The translations under genes were made by a program, and so were the position numbers. DNA of 64,000 nt, from positions 1,860,001-1,924,000 of the forward strand of contig NZ_CP150302.1 of the NCBI RefSeq assembly GCF_038051945.1. The letters run 5' to 3'. Under the pieces are notes generated by a model. That model worked only from the letters and a program-made list of their open reading frames with translations. It ran no database searches and was not told the DNA's origin. Source of the stretch: Paenibacillus sp. FSL H3-0469. Lineage in GTDB: Bacteria > Bacillota > Bacilli > Paenibacillales > Paenibacillaceae. This document shows positions 26,766-35,596 of this stretch, in pieces (the first letter of the stretch is position 1; each line of letters begins with the position of its first letter).

Positions 26766-26936
26766 AAAGGGATTTATCCCTTTGATTCCTAATGTGCTGC
26801 CCACTTTCTGCGAATCTGAGGGATTCATCCCTTTGATTTCCCGGTCCTGTCCACTTTTAGCTTAATCTAAGGGATTTATCCCTTTAATTCCCCCGTTTAG
26901 CTAACTTCCCGCTAAATCAGAGGGATTTATCCCTTT
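26766..26936. repeat. 51-bp spaced AGGGATTTATCCCT palindromes, 4 copies
   Basis: The 14-bp palindrome AGGGATT(T/C)ATCCCT starts at 26768, 26819, 26870 and 26921, exactly 51 bp apart. The linkers between copies are largely unlike each other (CTAATGTGCTGCCCACTTTC, for example), so only core and spacing are conserved. It adjoins the preceding array. Confidence 0.88.
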
Positions 26937-27010
26937 CATCCCTTTCATCCTTTTTATCCTTTTCATCCCCTTTCCCCATCACTTCTTCCCTCTCGGCCAG
27001 CTGCCACACA

Positions 27011-27060
27011 AGTGGAAACGGCCTTGCCATCCTTTTGAAGGACGGTATCGTTTCAGCGTA
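27011..27060. repeat. dispersed inverted-repeat element, copy 1
   Basis: AAGTGGAAACGGCCTTGCC followed by ATCCTTTTGAAGGACGGTAT and CGTTTC forms nested inverted repeats. A close relative is at 58420-58465, and shorter relatives are at 45563-45585 and 52848-52871. Confidence 0.6.
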
Positions 27061-27104
27061 AATTGAAGGATAATTTATAGCTTGAAACATATAAGTTTAT
27101 TTGC

Positions 27105-27139
27105 AAAAAAAGACCTCCGCCGCATCAAGCGGGGAGGCC
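27105..27139 (-). terminator. efp terminator
   Basis: On the minus strand CCTCCCCGC pairs with GCGGCGGAGG (one bulge), then TCTTTTTTT follows. It is located about 30 bp after the efp stop codon. Confidence 0.85.
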
Positions 27140-27170
27140 CTCAAGTTACATCTGGAATCCAAAAAGGCTC

Positions 27171-27728
27171 CTACGCGCGGGAGATATATTTACCTTCGCG
27201 GGTATCGACCAGGAGAACATCTCCTTCATTGATGAACAGCGGTACCTGGACCGTATGACCGGTCTCCAGAACAGCCGCTTTGGTTGCGCCTTGAGCCGTG
27301 TTGCCCTTAACGCCAGGTTCGGTCTCGGTAACCTTCAGCTCTACGCTGGTCGGCAGGTTGATCCCGAGAATTTCGCCCTGATAGCTGACGATATTTACCG
27401 TCATGTTCTCTCTAAGGAAGTTAAGCTCCCATTCAAGCTGCTTGGCTGTCAATTCGAACTGGTCGTAAGTCTCGTTGTCCATGAACACATGCTCAGAGCC
27501 GCTTGCATACAGATACTGTACGCCACGGTTCTCGATGATGGCGCGGCCAATGGTTTCACCGGCACGGAATGTGCGTTCAACCGTATTGCCGTTACGCAGG
27601 TTCTTCAGCTTGGAGCGGACGAAGGCTGCGCCTTTACCCGGCTTCACGTGCTGGAAATCTAGGACGGTGAAGATGTCCCCTTCTACTTCTACGGTCAGGC
27701 CTGTCTTAAAATCGTTAACTGAAATCAC
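27171..27728 (-). CDS. efp: translation elongation factor P
   Basis: EF-P relieves ribosome stalling at polyproline. The 185-aa protein has the N-terminal KOW-like domain with the modified loop KPGKGAAF, in which Lys32 is at the position post-translationally modified in B. subtilis EF-P. Two OB domains follow, ending in [11 protein letters not shown]. The start is GTG 27728 after GGAGG. It follows the Xaa-Pro peptidase gene, as in Bacillus. Confidence 0.97.
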   Translation of the reverse strand: MISVNDFKTGLTVEVEGDIFTVLDFQHVKPGKGAAFVRSKLKNLRNGNTVERTFRAGETIGRAIIENRGVQYLYASGSEHVFMDNETYDQFELTAKQLEWELNFLRENMTVNIVSYQGEILGINLPTSVELKVTETEPGVKGNTAQGATKAAVLETGHTVQVPLFINEGDVLLVDTREGKYISRA

Positions 27729-27773
27729 AAAAAATCCCTCCTGGAATCCATAAATGAACTGAATGATAGTGTC

Positions 27774-28844
27774 TTACAGTACCAAATAATCCTTCGATGA
27801 ATGTGTCAGCAGCGTGATGCCGCTCTCGGTAATGACAATATCATCTTCAATCCGAACGCCGCCAAGGCCCGAGAGATAGATTCCCGGCTCCACAGTGACA
27901 ACCATCCCCGGCTGGATGACTTCATCCGCCAGCTTAGATAAGCGCGGCCATTCATGTACTTCCATCCCGAGACCATGGCCTGTGCTGTGGCCGAAGTATT
28001 CACCATACCCGTAGCGGGTGATGATATCACGGGCCAGGGCATCACACTCACGGCCGGTCATGCCGGGCTTGATATGCGCCAGCGTATGAAGCTGCGCTTC
28101 AAGCACAATATCGTAGATCTCCTTCAGCTTAGGGTCCGGTGATCCCAGAGCAATCGTACGGGTCACATCGGAGCAGTAACCGTCCAGGAGTGCGCCGAAA
28201 TCGAAGGTGACGAATTCGTTGTTCCCGATAACCTTGCTGCTCGCTACACCATGCGGCATAGCTGAACGCTCACCGGAAGCGACGATCGTATCGAACGAAG
28301 ACGAAGTTGCACCATGCGTACGCATGTAGAACTCCATTTCCAGATCGACATCGCGTTCTGTCATGCCCGGCTTGATCACATTCAGGATATGACTGAACGT
28401 GGCGTCTGCCAGATCGGCAGCCCGCTGCATAACAGCCAGCTCTTCCTCGTCCTTGAACATACGCAGGTTCTCAACAGCCTTCGATACCGGTACCATAGCT
28501 GCCGGGGCAAGAGCCTCCGCATAAGCGGTGTACGCACTGAAGGTCACATCATCCTGCTCGAAGCCGACACGGACTTGTCCGCCCTTCGGCAGCAGTTCCC
28601 GCACGGTGTCAATGAATTTCGAGTCATGCTGTACCACCTTGAGGCCATTCACCTGTTCCGAGGCCTGTGTCATATACCGGAAGTCCGTCAGCAGATAACT
28701 GTCATCACCGGTAACCAGTACATACCCGGAGGAGCCGGTGAACCCACTCAAATAGCGGCGGTTATATCCGCTGGTAATTAACATCGCATCCAGTCCCAGT
28801 TCCTGCAGAACCTTACGCAGCTTGGAGACGCGCTTGTTGCCCAT
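27774..28844 (-). CDS. yqhT: M24 Xaa-Pro dipeptidase/aminopeptidase (YqhT)
   Basis: This is a metallopeptidase of the pita-bread fold acting on Xaa-Pro bonds. The 356-aa protein has an N-terminal creatinase-like domain (about 1-125, with GYNRRYLSGFTGSSGYVL). The M24 domain carries metal ligands in FDFGALLDGYCSDVTRT, GHSTGHGLGMEVHE and VTVEPGIYL. ATG 28844 lies 7 nt after AGGAG; the ATG two codons earlier is too near. It precedes efp, suggesting a shared theme of proline-containing peptides and translation. Confidence 0.93.
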   Translation of the reverse strand: MGNKRVSKLRKVLQELGLDAMLITSGYNRRYLSGFTGSSGYVLVTGDDSYLLTDFRYMTQASEQVNGLKVVQHDSKFIDTVRELLPKGGQVRVGFEQDDVTFSAYTAYAEALAPAAMVPVSKAVENLRMFKDEEELAVMQRAADLADATFSHILNVIKPGMTERDVDLEMEFYMRTHGATSSSFDTIVASGERSAMPHGVASSKVIGNNEFVTFDFGALLDGYCSDVTRTIALGSPDPKLKEIYDIVLEAQLHTLAHIKPGMTGRECDALARDIITRYGYGEYFGHSTGHGLGMEVHEWPRLSKLADEVIQPGMVVTVEPGIYLSGLGGVRIEDDIVITESGITLLTHSSKDYLVL

Positions 28845-28920
28845 TTTCATTCTCCTCTCGAAATAGCCACATTGTATTTTACCATAGCGGCAGGCCAACT
28901 GAGAAGTTTTTTCGAAGGGC

Positions 28921-29412
28921 CTAGGCTAGCTTCGTCTGCTGTTCGCGTTTGCGTTCATCCGTATACTCGATTGCCGCCGTATATCCGATGAATAATCCCC
29001 AGAGCAGGAAGAGGCAGAATTCGCTGATGACCGTGTTCCACGGCAGCTTGAACGGCGGCTGGAGCAGGAATAAGCGCGAGCATGCAAGGAATAGGACCGA
29101 CCACCACAGCACCCCGTATATCATCCCAGGCCAAGGGCCGTTAAGTTTCCGGAAAATAAACACGTAGATCAAGGAAGCCAATACAGAGAGTACGATGAAG
29201 CATAAATAACCAAGCAGATGCCCGGCAGGGGTCAGCAGAAATTCATGCTTGAAAAAGGGTTCCGCCAAAAATCCCGGAATGACCTTGGTAAAGTGCAGAA
29301 CATACATCAGCCAGTGCAATCCACCCCAGATTAAACCGGCGAAATAACCTAGTTCAATGGAGAAATAAAAAGGATTCGTCTGAACGTTTTTTTGCTTGCT
29401 TGAAGAACTCAT
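28921..29412 (-). CDS. yqhR: YqhR-type membrane protein
   Basis: The 163-aa protein has about four transmembrane segments (for example YFAGLIWGGLHWLMYVL and LLGYLCFIVLSVLASLIYVF). It lies between yqhQ and yqhT, the position of yqhR in B. subtilis; the aroQ/yqhS gene that intervenes there is missing. ATG 29412 follows GAGAGGCGG. Function is unknown. Confidence 0.82.
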   Translation of the reverse strand: MSSSSKQKNVQTNPFYFSIELGYFAGLIWGGLHWLMYVLHFTKVIPGFLAEPFFKHEFLLTPAGHLLGYLCFIVLSVLASLIYVFIFRKLNGPWPGMIYGVLWWSVLFLACSRLFLLQPPFKLPWNTVISEFCLFLLWGLFIGYTAAIEYTDERKREQQTKLA

Positions 29413-29567
29413 AGAGCCGCCTCTCTTTCGGTATGGGGTTAATCCGGTTTCCACTCCGCTCTCTATGCCTAGTATGTACAGCTAACGGCAATCCAACTAG
29501 TAATGTGTTTAAAAATTAGTTACAATGTATTATATAAATCATATCAATATACGGGAAGGTGAATTGG

Positions 29568-30572
29568 TTGTCCCAGGAAACTCCCAGTTACGGCGGCCAA
29601 GCCGTCATCGAAGGCGTCATGTTCGGCGGCAAGCATGTCAACGTAACAGCAGTAAGACGAAAGAATCAGGAGATTACATTTTTGGAGGTGCCGAAGAGCG
29701 ATAAGAGCTGGGTCCTTAAACTGCGCAAGATTCCGCTGCTTCGCGGCATTGTCAGTATTATAGATTCCAGCGCCAAAGGCTCGAAGCATCTGAACTATTC
29801 GGCAGAATCCTATGCCGAGGATGAGACGGAGCCGGAAGAGCTTGCCAAGCAGCAGGCGAAAGGCAAGGACAAGAAGAAGGACGAAGGCTGGAGCCTCGGA
29901 ATGATCTTCGGCGTAGCTGTAATGGGGATTCTGTCTTTCCTGTTCGGCAAGCTGATTTTCACGCTGGTCCCGGTATTCGTAGAAGATTTTTTGTTCAAGA
30001 ATGTATTTGACAACTATATTCTGCACAACCTTGTGGAAGGCGGCATCAAGCTGATTCTCCTGCTTGTCTATCTCTGGGCGATCTCACAGACGCCAGTAAT
30101 CAAGCGGCTCTTCCAGTATCACGGAGCTGAGCACAAGGTCATCAGCGCCTTTGAAGCCGGTGAAGAGCTGACCGTAGCGAACGTACAGAAATACAGCCGT
30201 CTGCATTACCGCTGCGGAAGCAGCTTCATGATGCTGACGATTATCCTCGGTGTAATTATCTACTCGGTCGTCCCGTGGGATTCCCTGATGGAACGGGTGC
30301 TGCAGCGTATCGTTCTTTTGCCGGTGGTCATCGGAATCTCATTCGAGGTACTGAAGGGCACCAATGCGGTAAGAGATATTCCCGGCCTTAAGTATCTGGG
30401 GTACCCGGGCCTGTGGCTGCAGTTGCTGACTACCAAGGAGCCTAAGGACGATATGGTAGAGGTGTCGATCGCTTCCTTCAACCGGATGCGGGAGCTGGAC
30501 GCTGCAATTGAAGCAAAAGGATATTCGGAGGCAAGTGTGTCAGGCGGCATTTTGGATCCTGCGAAAGGATGA
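29568..30572 (+). CDS. yqhQ: YqhQ, DUF1385 membrane protein
   Basis: The protein is about 334 aa with the conserved N-terminus YGGQAVIEGVMFGGKH and transmembrane segments near 120-150, 165-195 and 225-265. It has the DUF1385 signature YHGAEHKVISAFEAGEELT and RDIPGLKYLGYPGLWLQ. TTG 29568 is 8 nt after AAGG; the upstream GTG abuts that site. The family is widespread in Firmicutes and its role is uncertain. It is transcribed divergently from yqhR and overlaps nothing. Confidence 0.92.
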   Translation: MSQETPSYGGQAVIEGVMFGGKHVNVTAVRRKNQEITFLEVPKSDKSWVLKLRKIPLLRGIVSIIDSSAKGSKHLNYSAESYAEDETEPEELAKQQAKGKDKKKDEGWSLGMIFGVAVMGILSFLFGKLIFTLVPVFVEDFLFKNVFDNYILHNLVEGGIKLILLLVYLWAISQTPVIKRLFQYHGAEHKVISAFEAGEELTVANVQKYSRLHYRCGSSFMMLTIILGVIIYSVVPWDSLMERVLQRIVLLPVVIGISFEVLKGTNAVRDIPGLKYLGYPGLWLQLLTTKEPKDDMVEVSIASFNRMRELDAAIEAKGYSEASVSGGILDPAKG

Positions 30573-30579
30573 TTAGCCA

Positions 30580-30918
30580 ATGATCAGACATGCTTTGATA
30601 TTTTGGATCACGACAGCTCTTGCCGTATGGGGCCTGGTGGCAGATATTATGGCGCGCGGCCTGATGGCCCTGTCCATCTTTATCTTACCCCTGATTCTGT
30701 TGGGACTGTTGTATTACGCCTACAAGATAGCCCCCGGCAGAATGGGCGGCGGACCCGGACGTCCGCGCACCAAGGTTAAGCCTTCAGCCAAGACGATGTC
30801 CAAGGTTGCCGGCATCCGCAAGACCACTGGCTCACCCGGTAAGCGCAAAAGCTATCCCTTCCAGGTTATCGAAGGCAGTAAGGGTAAGAATGACGATCAG
30901 TTGCCCAAATATCACTGA
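30580..30918 (+). CDS. small membrane protein downstream of yqhQ
   Basis: The 112-aa protein has two N-terminal transmembrane segments (about 5-25 and 30-48) and a strongly basic cytoplasmic tail (GRPRTKVKPSAKTMSKV). It starts 8 bp after yqhQ, so it is co-transcribed. It occupies the place of B. subtilis yqhP, but I cannot confirm homology by eye. It ends before a bidirectional terminator. Confidence 0.75.
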   Translation: MIRHALIFWITTALAVWGLVADIMARGLMALSIFILPLILLGLLYYAYKIAPGRMGGGPGRPRTKVKPSAKTMSKVAGIRKTTGSPGKRKSYPFQVIEGSKGKNDDQLPKYH

Positions 30919-30944
30919 ATACTGAATTTGCGAAATAAAGCTGC

Positions 30945-30990
30945 AAAAGGCATCCCCGCGTTATTGAAATAACGTGGGGATGCCTTTTTT
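30945..30990. terminator. bidirectional terminator between convergent genes
   Basis: AAAAGGCATCCCCGCGTTATT and AATAACGTGGGGATGCCTTTT form a stem of about 20 bp with one mismatch, with A-run and T-run on the two sides. It serves the yqhQ operon and the convergent patatin gene. Confidence 0.9.
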
Positions 30991-30992
30991 TG

Positions 30993-31973
30993 TTACCGCC
31001 TTGGAACGGCGGGCTGAAGGGGTGCCCTCCTGGTGTAGGACGGCGGTGCCGGACGATAGTTAGCGAAGAACTCTTCTCCGGCTGTGATGCCCGCCGTATA
31101 CAAGGCGTCCGTCTGTGCCTGCGTGATATGAAACTCGGTGGTTGATATGCCCAGCGTAGGGATTTTGACCGTACGAACGAATTTATCCGTCTCAATATAC
31201 CGTTCATCATGCGCGGAGAGCATCGTCTCCACCATCGCCTCCAGCATGCTGAACGGCCCCGTAATATGATGGGGCTGCGGAGTAGTCTTCCCAATCAGCT
31301 GATAGCCGATGGTTGGTGTCCTGCGCTGCGGTGAGAGGAAGCCGTCCTTCTTCTCATCGAACAGCCAGAGCGGGAAATTACTCAACACCCCGCCGTCCAC
31401 CATATAGACCAGCTGCCCGCTGAACGATTTTCCTCTGGCCGCCTCTCCGGCCAGCCGCAGGATCACCGGATCGAAGAAGTACGGAATGCTGCAGCTCATC
31501 CGCACCGCCTTGGCAACTTCGAAGCGCTCAGGCTCGATCCCGTACAGCACCAGATCATCAGGCAGCACCACAATCCGCCCGTTGCTGATATCTGAGGTAA
31601 TCACCCGCAGCTTGCCGCGCGGCAGATCCCGGAACGTAACTACCCCCTGCTCCAGCAGCAGGCCGCGAATCCATGCTTCCAGCGCCTCGCCGGAGTACAG
31701 CCCCTTCTTGAGCAGCACACGCAAGGCCGGTCCGACGAAGGCGGTGTTGTAGAGCGCTCCCCGCTTCAGGAAGGAGGTGAACGGCGTACGCCGGATAATC
31801 CGGCTCATGGTCTCACCGCTGTACCCCGCTGCCAGCAGCGAGGCAATGATCGAACCGGATGAGGTTCCTGCCACCCGCCCGAAGCTGCGGCCCGAGCGTT
31901 CTGTCGCCTCCACCGCACCTGCCAGAGCAACTCCTTTTACTCCCCCGCCTTCAAATACTGCATTAATCTCCAT
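30993..31973 (-). CDS. yqhO: patatin-like phospholipase (YqhO)
   Basis: Patatin-family lipid acyl hydrolases use a Ser-Asp dyad. The 326-aa protein has the oxyanion loop FEGGGVKGVALAG, the nucleophile elbow GTSSGS, and the Asp motif VDGGVLSNFPLWLF. A Pro/Arg-rich tail ends the protein. ATG 31973 lies about 10 nt after GGGGG. It is near mntR and yqhQ as in B. subtilis yqhO. The substrate is unknown. Confidence 0.9.
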   Translation of the reverse strand: MEINAVFEGGGVKGVALAGAVEATERSGRSFGRVAGTSSGSIIASLLAAGYSGETMSRIIRRTPFTSFLKRGALYNTAFVGPALRVLLKKGLYSGEALEAWIRGLLLEQGVVTFRDLPRGKLRVITSDISNGRIVVLPDDLVLYGIEPERFEVAKAVRMSCSIPYFFDPVILRLAGEAARGKSFSGQLVYMVDGGVLSNFPLWLFDEKKDGFLSPQRRTPTIGYQLIGKTTPQPHHITGPFSMLEAMVETMLSAHDERYIETDKFVRTVKIPTLGISTTEFHITQAQTDALYTAGITAGEEFFANYRPAPPSYTRRAPLQPAVPRR

Positions 31974-32037
31974 ACATGGCAAACCCCCGTTCCATAGAAT
32001 GTATTGTTATCTATGAGCACGGGGGACTATTCATGAC

Positions 32038-33714
32038 TTAACTCTTGAAATAGAAGCTGAGCAGACTGGCCAGCCCGTACGGGTCACGGACGACAATATC
32101 ATTCGCCCGGAACAGGATGCTGCCTGACACCTCATCGTATTTCTCATTATATTTGAGCTGGTTGATAATTTGATCTCCGCTCTGCCATTCCGCTGTTTGC
32201 TTGGGATCCCCAACCTTGTAGGAGGCCAGACCGATGTACAGCTTAACCTTCGTTCCCTTAACCTCGTTCACCCACCAGTCCACCAGCTTATCATAACGGG
32301 CGGCGCTGAAGGAGAGACTCCAATAGACCTGCGGAGCTACATAATCGATCCAGCCGTTTTGAATCCAGGTGCGCACATCCGCATACATATCATCATAGGC
32401 TGACACCCCTGCTGTAGTATCTGAGCCGGTGCTGTCCACCTTTTTGTTGCGCCATACCCCGAACGGGCTCACCCCGTAAGAGACGGACGGCTTCGCTGCA
32501 TGAATCTCCTGCCCCAGCTGACGGATGAACTGATTGATATTATCCCTCCGCCAGTCGCCTTTGCTGGTAATCCCTTGTGTATTGAAGGTCTTGAAGGCCG
32601 TATCATCGGCAAAAGCTACATTGGACGGATAGAAGTAATCATCCAGATGTACTCCATCGATATCATACCCTCTGACCACCTCCATCACCGTGTCAATGAT
32701 ATGCTGCCGCGCTTCCGGAATCCCCGGATTTATGTACAGCTTGTTATCGGCCTTGACGATCCAGTCCGGATGAAGCTTGGCTACATGGTTGGGGGCCAGA
32801 CTGCTGGTAGAAGCATCTGTGGTGGCCCGGAACGGATTGAACCAGGCATGCAGCTGCATCCCCCGGCTGTGGGCACTGTCAACCATATAGGCAAGCGGGT
32901 CATAGCCGGGCTCTTTTCCCTGTGTACCGCTAAGCACCTTGGACCAGGGAACGATCTGTGAAGGATAAAGCGCATCACCAGACGGTCTGACCTGAACGAA
33001 TACACTATTGAATCCGGCTGCCTTCAGCTTGTCCAGCAGGCTGTCGAACTCCTTCTTCTGCTTGTCGGGATTGCCTGCCGAAGACGTTGAGGGCCAATCC
33101 AGATTATACACGGTAGATACCCAGGCGCCCTTCATCGCCTTTGCGGTCTTGGCACCAGGAATCGAAGGTACGGTTGGTGACGGTACCGTTGGTATTGGCA
33201 CAGATGGCGTAGGTACAGTTGGTGTAGGCACTGACGGAACTGACGGCGTCACAGGTGTAGAAGGACCGCCGATTTCCATGCCGGAGTATAAGGAAATATG
33301 CTTCGTAGCCTGATCCCAGAGTACCTGCAGCCCAAGCTGCTCGCTTACAAAGCGAAGCGGTACCATCACCCGCCCCTGCGTGATCTGTACAGAAGTATCC
33401 AGACGGACGGCAGCACCGTTAACGATGGCGCTTGTTTTGCCGCTGGTCAGCTGCAGTACATTATTATCCTTGCTGATGGTTGCTGTCTTACTGGCCTGAT
33501 CCCATTTCACACCGGCACCCAGTCCCTGGCTAACCACCCCAGCAGGCACCATTGTAACATTAGTACGTGTAATATAAGGCGGCACATCCGGGTTCAGCGT
33601 CTCCCCATCCAGTTCAATGGTGATTTGCACAGCAGCTGCGCGCACACCCGGCGTCCACACGGGCAGACATAACATAATCACGAGCAGTCCTACGATCCAT
33701 TTACGGTAATTCAT
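32038..33714 (-). CDS. secreted GHL10 (DUF187) glycoside hydrolase-like protein with Cu-amine-oxidase-type N domain
   Basis: The 558-aa protein has a signal peptide (about 1-27). A copper-amine-oxidase-like N-terminal domain follows (about 30-145, with TMVPAGVVSQGLG and MVPLRFVSEQLG), a module frequent in Paenibacillus envelope proteins. A Pro/Thr/Val-rich linker (about 150-190) leads to a GHL10 catalytic-like domain (about 195-555) with RGMQLHAWFNPFRAT, GYDIDGVHLDDYFYP and WIDYVAPQVYWSLSF. GHL10 proteins such as YngK are thought to act on envelope glycans. The N domain may bind cell-wall polymers; that is inference. Confidence 0.88.
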   Translation of the reverse strand: MNYRKWIVGLLVIMLCLPVWTPGVRAAAVQITIELDGETLNPDVPPYITRTNVTMVPAGVVSQGLGAGVKWDQASKTATISKDNNVLQLTSGKTSAIVNGAAVRLDTSVQITQGRVMVPLRFVSEQLGLQVLWDQATKHISLYSGMEIGGPSTPVTPSVPSVPTPTVPTPSVPIPTVPSPTVPSIPGAKTAKAMKGAWVSTVYNLDWPSTSSAGNPDKQKKEFDSLLDKLKAAGFNSVFVQVRPSGDALYPSQIVPWSKVLSGTQGKEPGYDPLAYMVDSAHSRGMQLHAWFNPFRATTDASTSSLAPNHVAKLHPDWIVKADNKLYINPGIPEARQHIIDTVMEVVRGYDIDGVHLDDYFYPSNVAFADDTAFKTFNTQGITSKGDWRRDNINQFIRQLGQEIHAAKPSVSYGVSPFGVWRNKKVDSTGSDTTAGVSAYDDMYADVRTWIQNGWIDYVAPQVYWSLSFSAARYDKLVDWWVNEVKGTKVKLYIGLASYKVGDPKQTAEWQSGDQIINQLKYNEKYDEVSGSILFRANDIVVRDPYGLASLLSFYFKS

Positions 33715-33876
33715 AATTCCTCCCAGGTGTTGAAGTTGTATATAGACAAAAAAATAGCCCTCTCGTCCTTGGTTCAGGGAGAAGGCCGTTCTTTTGTAAA
33801 CGGAAGCCTTCCTTAGGTGAAAAAGGAACGGTACCCGTTTTGACGTAAAAAAACTGGAAAGGTTGCGCTAATCAAA

Positions 33877-33907
33877 CAAAAAAAGCCACGTTTATGAATC
33901 GCTGGCT
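33877..33907 (-). terminator. mntR terminator overlapping its stop codon
   Basis: On the minus strand AGCCA pairs with TGGCT around a loop that contains the mntR stop codon, and seven T follow. The stem is short. Confidence 0.55.
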
Positions 33908-34317
33908 ATCTCATGGTGAATATCGTACAAGGTCTGCACACGCGCTTCATCCCGGCGGAAATATTCCACCAGCGTTTCGATCCGGGTGATGGAATCCCAG
34001 CTCAAGTGATGCTCAATGCCTTCAACATCCTTATAAATATGCTCTTGCTGTACCCCAATAATCCCGAGGAACTCCTCCAGCAGCTGATGGCGGTCCACAA
34101 GACGTTTCCCCACTTTTTTTCCTTTGCTTGTTAGGACAAGCCCACGATATTTCTCATAGATGAGATATTCGTCCTTATCCAGTTTTTGGATCATCTTGGT
34201 CACAGAGGAGGGATGGACTTCCAGCCCCTCGGCAATATCCGAGACCCGCGCATAACCCTTCTCGTCGATGAGCTTATATATGCGCTCCAAATAATCCTCC
34301 ATGCTGGGTGTTGGCAT
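33892..34317 (-). CDS. mntR: manganese-responsive regulator MntR
   Basis: MntR is a DtxR-family Mn(II)-dependent repressor of manganese importers. The 141-aa protein has the N-terminal winged helix (about 1-70). All six metal ligands known in B. subtilis MntR are at identical positions: Asp8, Glu11, His77, Glu99, Glu102 and His103. That argues for true Mn sensing, not iron. ATG 34317 is followed by [13 protein letters not shown]. It is divergent from splB. Confidence 0.96.
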   Translation of the reverse strand: MPTPSMEDYLERIYKLIDEKGYARVSDIAEGLEVHPSSVTKMIQKLDKDEYLIYEKYRGLVLTSKGKKVGKRLVDRHQLLEEFLGIIGVQQEHIYKDVEGIEHHLSWDSITRIETLVEYFRRDEARVQTLYDIHHEIASDS

Positions 34318-34510
34318 TCTAGCTTACCTCTTTTCTATAATGAGCGTAACGGTGGGACCGGGCCTTGCTCTAACAATGATACATGCTTCTGCCGCTCCTT
34401 GGCAAGTCCTGCCGGTCAGCCGCTTGCCCGCTTAGTGATGTTTACCATGATTCCATTCGCCTGCGGATTGGCACAATAACGTTATCCTCATCCCTAAGGA
34501 GCGTGAAATT

Positions 34511-35587
34511 ATGAGCTTAATCACACCCGAACGCCCTCCTGCCAAAAGAACGCGCAAGCCCACCGGCCTCTTCATCCCGGAGCTGGTGTTCTTTGAACCT
34601 GATGCGCTGAATTATCCCAAAGGGGAGCGGATTATGGAGTGGGTCAAGTCCCGCAATATTCCCTACCGCATGACCACCTCGCATAACCGGATTACCAATC
34701 TGCCGGGCGAGACGGAAGTCGAGCAATACAAAATCGCCAAACGGACGCTGGTGGTCGGCTTGCGCAAGACGCTCACTTTTGACCAGTCGAAGCCGTCTGC
34801 CGATTATGCGATTCCGATTGCCACCGGCTGCATGGGCCACTGCCATTATTGTTACCTGCAGACGACGCTGGGAGCGAAGCCCTACATCCGTGTCTATGTC
34901 AACACCGGGGACATCATCGATGCCGCCAAAAAATATATCACGGAGCGCTCCCCGGAAATCACGACATTCGAAGCGGCCTGTACCTCAGACCCGCTCGGCC
35001 TTGAGCATATTACCGGCTCGCTGACAGAACTGATCGAATTCATGGCGGAGGAGCCGCTCGGGCGGCTGCGCTTCGTGACCAAATACCAGCATGTCGAGCC
35101 GCTGCTTAAGCTGAAGCATAACGGCCATACCCGTGTACGCTTCAGCGTGAACGCCGATTATGTAATCAAGAACTTCGAACCGGCCACCTCACGCTTCGAG
35201 GAGCGGATTGAGGCCGCCGGACAGATCGCCCGTGCCGGGTATCCGCTGGGCTTCATCATTGCCCCTATCATCTGGCATGACGGCTGGGAAGAAGGCTACA
35301 GCGAGCTGCTGGAGAAGCTGGCGCATGCCCTGCCGCCGGAGATTGGCAAGGGGCTGACCTTTGAGATGATCCAGCACCGCTTCACCAAGACAGCTAAGAC
35401 TGTCATCGAGAAGCGTTATCCGAAGTCGAAGCTGGAGATGGACATTGAGAAGCGCAAGAAGAAATGGGGCAAATGGGGACAGAACAAATACGTCTACCCG
35501 GACGAACAGCAAACCGCCCTGCGCGAATTCATCACAGAGCGGATTTTCGAATATTTTCCGGAAGCAGCTATTGATTATTTCACTTAA
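34511..35587 (+). CDS. splB: spore photoproduct lyase
   Basis: SplB is a radical-SAM enzyme that directly reverses the spore photoproduct thymine dimer in germinating spores. The 358-aa protein has the atypically spaced CxxxCxxC cluster motif in GCMGHCHYCYL (Cys107, 111, 114) and the conserved hydrogen-donor-type Cys in FEAACTSDPLG (Cys157). It has FIIAPIIWHDGW further on. It begins after AAGGAGCG. The gene is monocistronic here, with no splA seen. Confidence 0.96.
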   Translation: MSLITPERPPAKRTRKPTGLFIPELVFFEPDALNYPKGERIMEWVKSRNIPYRMTTSHNRITNLPGETEVEQYKIAKRTLVVGLRKTLTFDQSKPSADYAIPIATGCMGHCHYCYLQTTLGAKPYIRVYVNTGDIIDAAKKYITERSPEITTFEAACTSDPLGLEHITGSLTELIEFMAEEPLGRLRFVTKYQHVEPLLKLKHNGHTRVRFSVNADYVIKNFEPATSRFEERIEAAGQIARAGYPLGFIIAPIIWHDGWEEGYSELLEKLAHALPPEIGKGLTFEMIQHRFTKTAKTVIEKRYPKSKLEMDIEKRKKKWGKWGQNKYVYPDEQQTALREFITERIFEYFPEAAIDYFT

Positions 35588-35596
35588 GTCACCTAA

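Noticed and set aside
26090..26936. Possible CRISPR array
   Set aside because: The units are tandem and palindromic without unique spacers of constant length between identical repeats, and no cas genes are in the window.
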